A DNA stretch of 64,000 nt from an uncultured Veillonellaceae bacterium (GCA_902801565.1 CADCIX010000013.1:1-64000); one strand, 5' to 3'; positions 32,901 through 40,545 are shown, counted from the stretch's first letter. Numbers and translations: made by a program. The notes: generated by a model from the letters alone, not told the origin.

Positions 32901-32930
32901 TATTCAATAACTTTATAAAGTTATTGAATA
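32901..32930. promoter_or_regulatory. Perfect 30-bp palindrome, probable operator
   Basis: TATTCAATAACTTTA is followed directly by its exact reverse complement. It covers the last codons of panE and lies 36 bases before the acyl-CoA ligase start. On the minus strand no T run follows it, so it is unlikely to be a terminator for panE and fits a dimeric repressor site better. Confidence 0.6.
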
Positions 32931-33847
32931 CCTTTTTCCTTGCCCCATTCACTGATTTTTGTATAAAGAGGGACAGGAACATGATAGTGTTTTCCCAATT
33001 CCACGATGCGGTTGACCAATCCATCGAATTCCGACGGCCCCTTTGCCAGCACATCCCGCTGCATGGATGTGCGCAAGCCGGGCTTGAAGGCATCGATGAG
33101 TTTCAGCCCTGTCTCCACCAGATCCTTCTCAAAGACAAGTCCCATGGCACTCCCAAGGGCAACGACCTCCTTGATGAGACCGATGAACATCTCGCGTTCC
33201 GGCCCCTCCTGCTGGAAATCATCGCTGACGGCATCGAAATAGAGACCTGCCGCTCCCATGGGGGAGACAAAGGCAAATTTCTGCAAGGCATCCCTGCGGA
33301 TATTGTCGGAGAAATGTCCCCGGATATCCGCGGCGCGAAGAATCTCTTCCAGTTCCCTGGCCTTGGGGGCAAGACGGTTGTCCTGTCCCGGGCGGAACCC
33401 GAAGATGATGCGCAGGATCTTTTCCGGCTGTTCGATGACCCCCGGCTCCAAAATCTTGGCGAAGATATACATGCATCCATCCAGACAGGTCAAGTCCGGC
33501 AGCCTCTCCTGCATGACCTCCCCCGTGCCGAAGACATTGAGGATGGGAAGGATGAGGGTATCCGGGCCTGCCGTGCGCCGCGCAAGGGCAATGGCATCTT
33601 CCAGCCCATAGTATTTCACGCAGATGAACATGACATCCGGTGTGTCCTGATATTCCTCCATGGTGCATGCCTTGGCGGGCTGGATGAGGATATCCCCCCG
33701 ATGGGCCGTGCGGATGGCGAGTCCCTTCTCGCGGATGGCGGCGAGATGTCTGCCGCGGGCGATGAAGGTCACATCATTTCCGGCAAGCGCGAGGTAAGCC
33801 CCAATGGTTCCTCCCGTTCCGCCGGTGCCGACGATTGCGAATTTCAT
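32921..33847 (-). CDS. panE: 2-dehydropantoate 2-reductase (ketopantoate reductase family)
   Basis: A 308-residue NADP-dependent reductase. The Rossmann motif is MKFAIVGTGGTGGTIGAYLA. Other family features are FICVKYYGLEDAI (about 78-90) and the ApbA C-terminal helical domain (about 180-300) with RTSMQRDVLAKGPSEFDGLV. In pantothenate synthesis it reduces ketopantoate to pantoate, but many paralogues act on other 2-keto acids; no other pan gene is nearby, so the role is uncertain. ATG 33847 has AAGGAG upstream, which rules out the longer start. The last codons run into the 30-bp palindrome. Confidence 0.85.
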   Translation of the reverse strand: MKFAIVGTGGTGGTIGAYLALAGNDVTFIARGRHLAAIREKGLAIRTAHRGDILIQPAKACTMEEYQDTPDVMFICVKYYGLEDAIALARRTAGPDTLILPILNVFGTGEVMQERLPDLTCLDGCMYIFAKILEPGVIEQPEKILRIIFGFRPGQDNRLAPKARELEEILRAADIRGHFSDNIRRDALQKFAFVSPMGAAGLYFDAVSDDFQQEGPEREMFIGLIKEVVALGSAMGLVFEKDLVETGLKLIDAFKPGLRTSMQRDVLAKGPSEFDGLVNRIVELGKHYHVPVPLYTKISEWGKEKGIQ

Positions 33848-33880
33848 GGAATCAACTCCTTGCATGATGGGAATCAACAC

Positions 33881-33977
33881 AAACTCCGTGCGAAACGGTG
33901 TTTCGCACTACGCCCTTACACGAAATCTAACCGATTCTGAGCCCTTCGGGTTTGACTCGCTAAGATTTCATAGTAAA
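33881..33977 (-). repeat. Mosaic repeat family C, copy 1
   Basis: A 97-bp element about 96% identical, in inverted orientation, to copy 2 at 42339-42435. It holds the hairpin GTGCGAAAC/GTTTCGCAC and a GCCC-TTC-GGG-type stem. Its end supplies the stop codon of azlD. Confidence 0.92.
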
Positions 33978-34276
33978 ACCATTTCCGTCAAAAAGACCAC
34001 AACACAGCAGGAGGCAGCCACCTTGAAGAGGCTTGCTCCCCACCAGGCCAGGGCGATGCCGAAGACCAGGGCAAGGCCGCCTGCTGCCGGAGTACGGGTG
34101 GCATCGAGGATGGCAGGAAAGGTCATGACTGCCAGGGTCACATAGGGAACATAATATAGGAAGGAACGCAGAAAGCGGTTCTTGATCTGCCTTCGGATGA
34201 GCGTCAGGGGCAGGATACGGATGGCAAGGGTCACCGCAGACATGATGAAGAGATAGACGTAGATTTCATGCTCCAT
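33968..34276 (-). CDS. azlD: AzlD-type branched-chain amino acid exporter subunit
   Basis: A 102-residue membrane protein with about four hydrophobic segments: YVYLFIMSAVTLAIRILPLTL, then FLYYVPYVTLAVMTFPAIL, then GLALVFGIALAWWG. This is the AzlD/YgaH family that pairs with AzlC to export branched-chain amino acids or analogues. ATG 34276 is preferred to ATG 34285 because AAGGAGG lies 9 bases before the former and touches the latter. It overlaps azlC by 11 bases. The final three codons and the TGA come from mosaic repeat C. Confidence 0.88.
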   Translation of the reverse strand: MEHEIYVYLFIMSAVTLAIRILPLTLIRRQIKNRFLRSFLYYVPYVTLAVMTFPAILDATRTPAAGGLALVFGIALAWWGASLFKVAASCCVVVFLTEMVLL

Positions 34277-35003
34277 GGGACGCATCCTCCTTTACGGGGA
34301 AGAAATAGGCGGCAAGGCCGGAGAGAAGCACCGTGAGGATGATGGTGCGGGTTCCGCCGGAAAGCTCCATAAGTCCTGGCAGGTGGACAGCGACAAAGCT
34401 GGCCAGAAAGCTCAAAAGGACGAGCGCCCCTACGATCTTGTCCTGACGGGCAGGAGGGATGATGACGGCGAGGAACATGCCATAGAGGGCAACACTCAGG
34501 GCACTGACCGCCTCTATGGGGAGGATGTTCCCCGCAGCGACTCCGACTGCTGTTCCCACAGACCATCCCGGCAAGGCCACCAGCATGGCGCCATAGTTAT
34601 AGTAGGGGTCAAGGCGCCCCGGTCTCGCCACAGTGATGCCAAAAATCTCGTCCGTCACATCGAAACCGACAAAGATGCGGTGCCAGATGGAGGCATCCGG
34701 GGAGAATTTCTGGCTCAAAACGCAGCTCATCAAGAGGTAGCGGGCATTTGCCACAAGGGTAATCAGGGCGATTTCCAGATAGGCCGCATCCGCGGCAATG
34801 GTAGTGAAGCCCGCGTATTCCCCGGCGGAAGCATTGTTGAAGAAACTCGCCAGAAATCCCTGAAAGGGAGTAAGCCCCGCATTCTTCGCCGCGATTCCCA
34901 AGGTGAAGGAGACGACAAAATAGCCCAGGGCGATGGGCATCCCGTCCCGCACGCCCTCCCTCAGCGCCTGCCCGTGAGTGACGAGAACCCCTTTTTGCAG
35001 CAT
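34266..35003 (-). CDS. azlC: AzlC-type branched-chain amino acid exporter subunit
   Basis: A 245-residue membrane protein of the AzlC/YgaZ family. Features are REGVRDGMPIALGYFVVSFT at the N-terminus, ASFFNNASAGEYAGF, ALITLVANARYLLMSCVLSQ and five to six membrane helices. With AzlD it forms an exporter for branched-chain amino acids. ATG 35003 is chosen because TTGGAG lies about 9 bases upstream. It is followed by azlD in the same transcript and preceded by the gtrA-like gene with a 42-base gap. Confidence 0.9.
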   Translation of the reverse strand: MLQKGVLVTHGQALREGVRDGMPIALGYFVVSFTLGIAAKNAGLTPFQGFLASFFNNASAGEYAGFTTIAADAAYLEIALITLVANARYLLMSCVLSQKFSPDASIWHRIFVGFDVTDEIFGITVARPGRLDPYYNYGAMLVALPGWSVGTAVGVAAGNILPIEAVSALSVALYGMFLAVIIPPARQDKIVGALVLLSFLASFVAVHLPGLMELSGGTRTIILTVLLSGLAAYFFPVKEDASHGA

Positions 35004-35045
35004 GGCACCAGCTCCAATTCCATTCAATGTGCATTCACTTCCTCG

Positions 35046-35429
35046 TTATCCTTGCAATGCCTTCCTTTTCATGACATAGTTCCAGAAGGTCACCACGGCA
35101 GTGGCCACGATCTTGGCAAGCATGTAGTGCATTGCGAAACAATCCACGAGGATCCACATGCAAAGCTGGTTGAGCCCAAGCCCCGCAATGCTGGATCCGA
35201 TGAAGAGCGTTGCCTGTCGCGCTGTCTGGTGGCGGCCGGCATGAAATACATAGACCACGCAAAGCCAATAGTTGAAGATCACCGACACGGTAAAGGATAT
35301 CCCGGAGGAGTAGAGATAGTAGATTCCCGCATACTCCGTCAGGACGTAGAGAAGCCCGTAGTCCAGAAGGAAGGACAGGCCACCCACGATGCAAAACCGA
35401 AAAATCTCAAAAAATCGTTCTTTCGCCAA
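35046..35429 (-). CDS. GtrA-family membrane protein
   Basis: A 127-residue protein with four membrane helices: FCIVGGLSFLLDYGLLYVL, YSSGISFTVSVIFNYWLCVV, ATLFIGSSIAGLGLNQLCMW and KIVATAVVTFWNYVMKRK. The spacing and the N-terminal RFCIVGG are typical of GtrA-like proteins, some of which flip undecaprenyl-linked sugars. No glycosyltransferase partner is adjacent. The start is a TTG at 35429 with TAGGAGG upstream; a longer ATG frame to 35492 lacks a ribosome site. Confidence 0.8.
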   Translation of the reverse strand: MAKERFFEIFRFCIVGGLSFLLDYGLLYVLTEYAGIYYLYSSGISFTVSVIFNYWLCVVYVFHAGRHQTARQATLFIGSSIAGLGLNQLCMWILVDCFAMHYMLAKIVATAVVTFWNYVMKRKALQG

Positions 35430-35463
35430 GACAATCCTCCTATCCGTGTTGTACCGACTTACT

Positions 35464-35492
35464 ATTTTACCATAGCAGGAAAGTCCATTCAA
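35464..35492 (-). promoter_or_regulatory. SigA-type promoter of the gtrA-azlCD group
   Basis: On the minus strand TTGAAT (35492-35487), 17-base spacer, TAAAAT (35469-35464), 34 bases before the TTG start. Confidence 0.65.
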
Positions 35493-35537
35493 CCGATATT
35501 CTCTTGTTCATGGAATTTGGCATAGAAGCGAACAAGG

Positions 35538-35566
35538 GCAGGAAAAATCTTCCATAGCGAAGAATA
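35538..35566 (+). promoter_or_regulatory. SigH-like promoter of the Gfo/Idh/MocA gene
   Basis: GCAGGA (35538-35543), 18 bases, GAATA (35562-35566), 95 bases before the ATG at 35661. The -10 GAAGAATAA fits RNNGAATWW fully. Confidence 0.78.
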
Positions 35567-35660
35567 ACTATGGTAGACATGATTCTTCGGAAGCAGGACT
35601 TCGTCACGAGTGATGAATTTGAAATTTCTGTCAAGAAAATGCGAAAGTGGGGGAATTGAA

Positions 35661-36647
35661 ATGACTGGCACAAGGTATCGTTGGGCATCCCTTGGATGCG
35701 GTGTCATCGGGCATCAACTGGCAGAGGCGATGGAAAAGCTGGGAGGGTCGCTCTATGCCGTGGGGAACCGTACAAAATCAAAGGCAGAAGCCTTTGCGGA
35801 GAAATACGGGATTTCCAAGGTGTATGACCGTCCGGAGGATATATTTTCCGATGAGAATGTGGACATTGTCTACATTTCCACGCCCCACAACACGCACATC
35901 AACTATCTCTTGCCTGCACTTTCCAGTGGAAAGCACGTGCTTTGCGAGAAGTCCATCACCCTGAACTCCGACGAACTGGCAAAAGCGGTCGCATGCGCCA
36001 AAGAGCATGGCGTGGTATTGGCAGAGGCCATGACGATTTACCATATGCCCATCTATAGGAAGCTCAATGAGCTGATTCGCTCGGGCTCCCTGGGAGAACT
36101 CAAGGTCATACAGATGAATTTCGGCAGCTACAAGGAATACGATATGAAAAATCGTTTCTTCAATCGCAATCTGGCTGGCGGGGCGATGCTGGATATCGGC
36201 GTCTATGCCCTGTCCTTCGTCCGCTGGTTCCTGTCCTCACAGCCGGACCAGGTGCTTTCCCAGGTCAAATATGCGCCGACGGGAGTCGATGAGCAGGTGG
36301 GAATCCTCCTGAAGAACAAGGAAGAAGAAATGGCGACGATCCTGCTGTCCCTTCACGCCAAGCAGCCCAAGCGCGGCACGATTTCCTTCGACAAGGGGTA
36401 TGTGGAACTGTTCGAATATCCGCGCGGGGAGAAGGCAATCATCACATGGACAGAGGATGGCAGGAAAGAGGAGATTGCCGCCGGCAGCACATTGGATGCG
36501 CTTTCCTACGAGGTCATGGACATGGAAGCCGCCGTCAGCGGGGAGAGGAACGACATGCATTTGGACTACACCATCGATGTCATGGACCTCATGACACAGA
36601 TCCGCCGGGAATGGGGCATGCGTTACCCGGAGGAAGAGCATGAATGA
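35661..36647 (+). CDS. Gfo/Idh/MocA-family oxidoreductase
   Basis: A 328-residue NAD(P)-dependent dehydrogenase. The Rossmann domain begins YRWASLGCGVIGHQLAEAM, with ISTPHNTHINY near 82 and the EKS motif in HVLCEKSITLN near 106. The C-terminal substrate domain has GGAMLDIGVYALSFVRWFL (about 175-193). The family oxidises or isomerises sugars, inositols and trans-dihydrodiols; substrate cannot be predicted. ATG 35661 is preceded by GTGGGGG. Transcribed from a SigH-like promoter, and likely co-transcribed with the ArsC/Spx-like gene. Confidence 0.9.
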   Translation: MTGTRYRWASLGCGVIGHQLAEAMEKLGGSLYAVGNRTKSKAEAFAEKYGISKVYDRPEDIFSDENVDIVYISTPHNTHINYLLPALSSGKHVLCEKSITLNSDELAKAVACAKEHGVVLAEAMTIYHMPIYRKLNELIRSGSLGELKVIQMNFGSYKEYDMKNRFFNRNLAGGAMLDIGVYALSFVRWFLSSQPDQVLSQVKYAPTGVDEQVGILLKNKEEEMATILLSLHAKQPKRGTISFDKGYVELFEYPRGEKAIITWTEDGRKEEIAAGSTLDALSYEVMDMEAAVSGERNDMHLDYTIDVMDLMTQIRREWGMRYPEEEHE

Positions 36648-36708
36648 CCATGGGGATGGGACGGCAGGATTTCCCCAAAGGAACTCAAACCAGAAAGAAG
36701 GTCAAAAA

Positions 36709-37068
36709 ATGAGTGAGACAGTTTTCGTATGCTATCCCCGGTGCACTACCTGCAAGAAGGCGGAAAAGTGGCTGGCAGATCACGGGATAACCGTGCAGGT
36801 GCGGGACATCAAGGAAAACAATCCCACAAAGCAGGAACTCCGCTCATGGCATGAAAAGAGCGGTCTGCCGCTCAAAAGATTCTTCAATACCAGCGGCCAG
36901 AAGTACAGGGAGCTGGAACTGAAGGACAAGCTTGCTGCCATGAGCGAGGACGAGCAGTATGCCCTTCTTGCCACGGACGGCATGCTCGTAAAACGTCCCA
37001 TATTGATCAGTGAAGATGCTGTTCTCGTAGGATTTAAGGAAAAAGAATGGGAGAAGGAATTGTCATAA
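36709..37068 (+). CDS. ArsC/Spx-family thioredoxin-fold protein
   Basis: A 119-residue protein of the ArsC/Spx/YffB group. The N-terminus MSETVFVCYPRCTTCKKAEK carries CTTC at residues 12-15. VRDIKENNPTKQELRSW, FNTSGQKYRELELKDKL and MLVKRPILI (with the conserved RP) complete the fold. Members are glutaredoxin-dependent arsenate reductases or transcription-modulating Spx proteins; this one resembles the uncharacterised YffB-like branch. ATG 36709 follows AGAAAGAAGG. It begins 61 bases after the oxidoreductase gene. Confidence 0.85.
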   Translation: MSETVFVCYPRCTTCKKAEKWLADHGITVQVRDIKENNPTKQELRSWHEKSGLPLKRFFNTSGQKYRELELKDKLAAMSEDEQYALLATDGMLVKRPILISEDAVLVGFKEKEWEKELS

Positions 37069-37083
37069 AACGAATCAAAATAG

Positions 37084-37410
37084 CTATTCCACCCCCGGAA
37101 ATGCGTTGACATACTTGATCTTGATGTCAGGGAAGCTGTCCACGAATTGTATCGTGAAGTCCTCGCCGTATTCCACGAATTTCCATTCGCCGATATCATC
37201 GGGGAAGGCGTCAACGACCTTCACCCGCAGGTCGGGGAAGGCATTCACCACTTTGACCTTGATGTCGGCAAAATGCTCCACGACCTTGACCCTGCCGCAC
37301 AGCTTGATGCCTTTGTAGTAGCCGTCCTTGTTCACGACGGATGCCGCCATCGCCGGAAGGGTCATGGCAAGCAGGAACAGTACCGTGAATATCGTCGTTA
37401 GTTTTTTCAT
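37084..37410 (-). CDS. Small exported beta-repeat protein (septoil-knot-like)
   Basis: A 108-residue protein with a signal peptide (about 1-23, ending AMAA). The mature part is a run of short strands of one pattern: VKVVEHFADI, KVKVVNAFPDL, RVKVVDAFPDD, WKFVEYGEDF, IQFVDSFPDI and KIKYVNAFPG, with a lone Cys near residue 38. From memory this resembles the 7(1) septoil knot (DUF6150-type) family; I could not verify it. Function is unknown. ATG 37410 is the MKK start, with GAGAGGTG upstream. It has a SigH-like promoter and is convergent with the ArsC/Spx-like gene. Confidence 0.72.
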   Translation of the reverse strand: MKKLTTIFTVLFLLAMTLPAMAASVVNKDGYYKGIKLCGRVKVVEHFADIKVKVVNAFPDLRVKVVDAFPDDIGEWKFVEYGEDFTIQFVDSFPDIKIKYVNAFPGVE

Positions 37411-37450
37411 GATCAACACCTCTCAGTTTCATAGTTCCTCAACACTATCA

Positions 37451-37479
37451 AATTCGACCCCGGCGCGGCTGAATCCTGC
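37451..37479 (-). promoter_or_regulatory. SigH-like promoter of the beta-repeat protein gene
   Basis: On the minus strand GCAGGA (37479-37474), 18 bases, GAATT (37455-37451), about 41 bases before the ATG at 37410. Both boxes, GCAGGATTC and GTCGAATTT, fit the Bacillus SigH consensus well. Confidence 0.8.
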
Positions 37480-37609
37480 CAATGTCCCTGGAGTCGGTGG
37501 AAAATGGTGAAGGGACACCGCATGCAGCAGGGATTTGAGGATATCCGGCCAGCACTGGAAAAGCTGGATTGGGAAAAGGCCAGTCTTCTGTTGGAGCCGT
37601 AATCATGAA

Positions 37610-37644
37610 AAAAGCTGTTGCCGGATTTATTGGCAACAGCTTTT
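37610..37644 (-). terminator. Terminator after metQ
   Basis: AAAAGCTGTTGCC (37610-37622) pairs perfectly with GGCAACAGCTTTT (37632-37644). Read on the minus strand it ends in a run of six T. Confidence 0.85.
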
Positions 37645-37661
37645 CTGGCAAATAGGTGTGT

Positions 37662-38504
37662 TTAGAACGCAGGAACGACGGCTCCCTTGTACTTGTCGTT
37701 GATGAACGCCTTCACCTTGTCCGTCTTGAGTGCCTTGATGAGCGCCTCGATCTCGGGGCGCTTCTCGTCACCCTGGCGGACGGCGATGATGTTCACATAG
37801 GGAGAGGTGCTGTCCTCGATGAAGAGGGCATCCTTCGTGGGAACGAGATTGACCTGCATGGCATAGTTGGTGTTGATGACAGCAGCATCAACATCCTCCA
37901 GGGTGCGGGGAACCTGGGCGGCCTCCACTTCCTGGAACTTGATGTTCTTGGGATTCTCGACGATATCCTGGATGGTGGCCTTCTCGGCAACCCCGTCCTT
38001 GAGCTTCAGGACGCCGGCCTTCTCCAGAAGAAGCAGGGCGCGGCCCTCATTGGTGGGGTCGTTGGGAACAGCAATGGATGCGCCGTCCTTGAGTTCCTTG
38101 AGGTCTTTCAGCTTCTTCGAGTAGACACCCATGGGCTCAATATGGATGCCGGCTGCATTGGCGAGCTTGCATTCCTTGTGCTCGCTGATGAAGTTCTCAA
38201 GATAGGGAGCGTGCTGGAAGAAGTTGGCATCCAGTTCCTTGTCGTTGAGGGCGAGATTCGGCTGCACATAGTCGCTGAACTCGATGATGTCGAGCTCAAT
38301 GCCCTGCTCCTTGAGAATCGGCTTGATGGTCTCCAGGATCTCGGCATGAGGAACGGCAGTGGCGCCAACCTTGAGCACCTTTGCCCCGGAAGAGGACGCT
38401 GCCCCCGAGCCGGAACCGGAAGATTTTGCCTGATCGCCGCCGCAGCCTGTGAGGGCAAGGGCAGCAACCATGAGCGTTGCGATGAGTGCGAACAGTTTTT
38501 TCAT
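37662..38504 (-). CDS. metQ: Methionine ABC transporter binding lipoprotein MetQ
   Basis: A 280-residue NlpA/MetQ-family lipoprotein. The signal peptide ends ALTGC (Cys21), followed by a Ser/Gly linker. Family features are LKVGATAVPHAEILE near 46, DYVQPNLALNDKELDANFFQH near 85, and YSKKLKDLKELKDGASIAVPN then DPTNEGRALLLLEKAG near 130-155. It binds D- or L-methionine at the outer face of the inner membrane and feeds MetNI. It is the last gene of metN-metI-metQ and is closed by a terminator. Confidence 0.93.
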   Translation of the reverse strand: MKKLFALIATLMVAALALTGCGGDQAKSSGSGSGAASSSGAKVLKVGATAVPHAEILETIKPILKEQGIELDIIEFSDYVQPNLALNDKELDANFFQHAPYLENFISEHKECKLANAAGIHIEPMGVYSKKLKDLKELKDGASIAVPNDPTNEGRALLLLEKAGVLKLKDGVAEKATIQDIVENPKNIKFQEVEAAQVPRTLEDVDAAVINTNYAMQVNLVPTKDALFIEDSTSPYVNIIAVRQGDEKRPEIEALIKALKTDKVKAFINDKYKGAVVPAF

Positions 38505-38525
38505 AAGAATACCTCCTTTAGAAAG

Positions 38526-39179
38526 TCACTTTTTATTCAAATGCCTGGCCAATGTGTTGCCGGCAAATTGAACCAGTTGAACAAGAACGATGAGGATGAC
38601 CACCGTGGCAATCATGACATCGGGACGGAACCTCTGGTAGCCGTAGCGGATGGCAAGGTCGCCAAGTCCGCCGCCGCCGATGGCACCCGCCATGGCAGAC
38701 TCGCCAACGAGGGCGATGATGACCGTGGTGAGCTGTGCCGTGATGCTGGGCATGGCCTCCGGAAGAAGCACCCGGCAGATGATCTGCGCGGGCGTTGCCC
38801 CCATGGAAAGGGCTGCCTCCACAATGCCGTAAGGGACCTCTTTCAGCGAGGTTTCCACCTGCCGGCCGATGAAGGGAACCGACGCGATGACCAGGGGCAC
38901 CATGGCAGCCGTCGTTCCGATGGCGCTCCCAACCAGAAGGCGCGTAAAGGGTATGATGGCAACCATGAGGATGATGAAGGGGATGGAACGTATGGCATTG
39001 ACGATGCCGCCGATGACGCGATTGAGCGCCGGGCTTTCCAATATCTGCCCCTTGCTTGTGGTATGAAGGAGGACCCCGAGAGGGATTCCAAGGACGGTGG
39101 CGATGGCCATGGAGACAGCCACCATGTAAATGGTCTCTCCGAGAGCCTTAGTCAGAAGTGGAAGCATGTCGCTTGACAT
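38526..39179 (-). CDS. metI: Methionine ABC transporter permease MetI
   Basis: A 217-residue permease with five membrane helices and the coupling motif EAALSMGATPAQIICRVLLPEA (about 111-131). The N-terminal ALGETIYMVAVSMAIATVLG and the segment NAIRSIPFIILMVAIIPFTR are family-typical. It starts inside the end of metN, overlapping by 32 bases; ATG 39167, four codons later, is an alternative. It forms the channel of the MetNIQ methionine importer. Confidence 0.93.
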   Translation of the reverse strand: MSSDMLPLLTKALGETIYMVAVSMAIATVLGIPLGVLLHTTSKGQILESPALNRVIGGIVNAIRSIPFIILMVAIIPFTRLLVGSAIGTTAAMVPLVIASVPFIGRQVETSLKEVPYGIVEAALSMGATPAQIICRVLLPEAMPSITAQLTTVIIALVGESAMAGAIGGGGLGDLAIRYGYQRFRPDVMIATVVILIVLVQLVQFAGNTLARHLNKK

Positions 39180-40206
39180 AGCCGATCACCTCCATTTTGA
39201 GATCGTGGTTTCTCAGATAGTCCAATGCCTTTTCTATCTCCGCATCCTCGCCGGTAATGCCGATGATCATACGGCCAAAGGGCGTGGACTTGATCTGGTC
39301 GAGATTGCCGAAAAGCATGGTGCACTCGATGTTGCAGGAACGTATCATCCCCGCAATGACGGGATCGTCGGCGGATTCCCCGAGGAAGATCAGGCGAAGC
39401 AGCAGATAGCTGCCGGGAACGGGCTCGTGGGAGATGGCATTGCCGCGAAAGGCGGTGGGAAGGTCGTTGGAGAGAAGGACGCTGATAAACTCCTTCGTGA
39501 TGGGTTTCTGTGGATTGGTGAAAACCTCCATCACCGTTCCCTGCTCTGCGATGACGCCGTTCTCGATGACAGCCACCTTGTCACAGATGTCCTTGATGAC
39601 CTGCATCTCATGGGTGATGACCACGACGGTCAGGGCGAGCTTCTGGTTGATGTCCCGGATCAGTTCCAGAATGGATTTTGTGGTCTGGGGATCCAGGGCG
39701 CTGGTCGCCTCGTCGCAGAGAAGCACCTTCGGGCTGCTTGCCAACGCCCTTGCAATGCCCACGCGCTGTTTCTGTCCGCCGGAGAGCTGGGAGGGATACT
39801 GGTTCGCCTTGTCGGAGAGTCCGACGAGATTCAAAAGAGGCTCCACCTTTTCTTTGATTTCCTTTTCCCCTGTGCCGGAAAGCCGCAGGGGAAAGGCGAT
39901 ATTGTCATAGACCGTGGCCGAGGAAAGCAGGTTGAAGTGCTGGAAAATCATGCCGATGTCCTTGCGTGCCTCGCGAAGCTCTCCCTCGCTCATAGCCGTG
40001 AGATCCTTGGAATCCACGATGACCTGCCCGGAGGTCGGGCGCTCCAGCATGTTGATGCAGCGAATCAACGTGGATTTTCCCGCGCCGCTGAGCCCGATGA
40101 TGCCGTAAATCTCCCCACGTCCGATTTCCAGGCTGATATTCTTGAGTGCCTTTACGGGACCCGAAGGGCTGTCATAAATTTTCTCTATGTTGGATAGCTT
40201 TATCAT
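39148..40206 (-). CDS. metN: Methionine ABC transporter ATPase MetN
   Basis: A 352-residue ABC ATPase. Walker A GLSGAGKST is near 38, signature LSGGQKQRVGIARAL near 140 and Walker B VLLCDEATSALDP near 160. A C-terminal NIL domain (about 275-345) in other MetN proteins binds methionine and inhibits transport when the cell is full. ATG 40206 follows TTAAGGAG. It leads the operon from a strong SigA promoter; no S-box or T-box leader fits in the 44 bases between the promoter and the start, so control by methionine is not obvious in the RNA. Confidence 0.94.
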   Translation of the reverse strand: MIKLSNIEKIYDSPSGPVKALKNISLEIGRGEIYGIIGLSGAGKSTLIRCINMLERPTSGQVIVDSKDLTAMSEGELREARKDIGMIFQHFNLLSSATVYDNIAFPLRLSGTGEKEIKEKVEPLLNLVGLSDKANQYPSQLSGGQKQRVGIARALASSPKVLLCDEATSALDPQTTKSILELIRDINQKLALTVVVITHEMQVIKDICDKVAVIENGVIAEQGTVMEVFTNPQKPITKEFISVLLSNDLPTAFRGNAISHEPVPGSYLLLRLIFLGESADDPVIAGMIRSCNIECTMLFGNLDQIKSTPFGRMIIGITGEDAEIEKALDYLRNHDLKMEVIGYVKRHASTSD

Positions 40207-40249
40207 AAAGCCGTGACTCCTTAATTCCTAGTAATTTTATATGTTTTAC

Positions 40250-40278
40250 ATAGTATCATGAGAAACCATGCTTGTCAA
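40250..40278 (-). promoter_or_regulatory. SigA promoter of metNIQ
   Basis: On the minus strand perfect TTGACA (40278-40273), 17-base spacer, TACTAT (40255-40250), 44 bases before the metN start. Confidence 0.85.
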
Positions 40279-40290
40279 CGAAAAAATCCT

Positions 40291-40465
40291 TTATATTATA
40301 ACGCTTTGTTCAAATTTTGCCAAAGGCAAAATATTCCTATTGATGTTGCGACACGAAGCGAAGCGGAGTTAGTCCCCGGAGGGGATTCAAATTTTGCCAA
40401 AGGCAAAGAAGCGAAGCGGAGTTAGTCCCCGGAGGGGATTCAAATTTTGCCAAAGGCAAAATATA
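40291..40465 (-). repeat. Mosaic repeat family A, copy 3, with 53-bp tandem duplication
   Basis: Read on the minus strand it has three ATTTTGCCTTTGGCAAAAT-type palindromes, two TCCCCTCCGGGGACTAA hairpins and the end module TTGAACAAAGCGTTATAA. The internal 53-bp unit at 40355-40407 is repeated without change at 40408-40460. It sits between the metN promoter and the SigH-like promoter of the next gene. Confidence 0.9.
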
Positions 40466-40470
40466 CTTTT

Positions 40471-40499
40471 GCAGGAAACTTGCCTCTGTTTGGCGAATA
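40471..40499 (+). promoter_or_regulatory. SigH-like promoter of the YvyF-like gene
   Basis: GCAGGA (40471-40476), 18 bases, GAATA (40495-40499), 47 bases before the ATG at 40546. It begins 6 bases after repeat A copy 3. Confidence 0.78.
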
Positions 40500-40545
40500 G
40501 AAGCTAAAATATGGAAATGCAGGTGTTTTGAAGGCGGTGATATAC

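Noticed and set aside
37441-37602. An open plus-strand frame ending MVKGHRMQQGFEDIRPALEK and about 12 more residues, looking like a gene end.
   Set aside because: It has no good start or ribosome site, and the same DNA holds the minus-strand SigH-like promoter. At most a dead fragment.
40207-40290. A SAM or T-box riboswitch expected before metNIQ.
   Set aside because: The leader between promoter and start is only about 44 bases with no S-box or T-box features.
40291-40465. A small CRISPR array, because short palindromes repeat.
   Set aside because: Repeats are tandem or joined directly, without unique spacers of constant size, and no cas genes are present.
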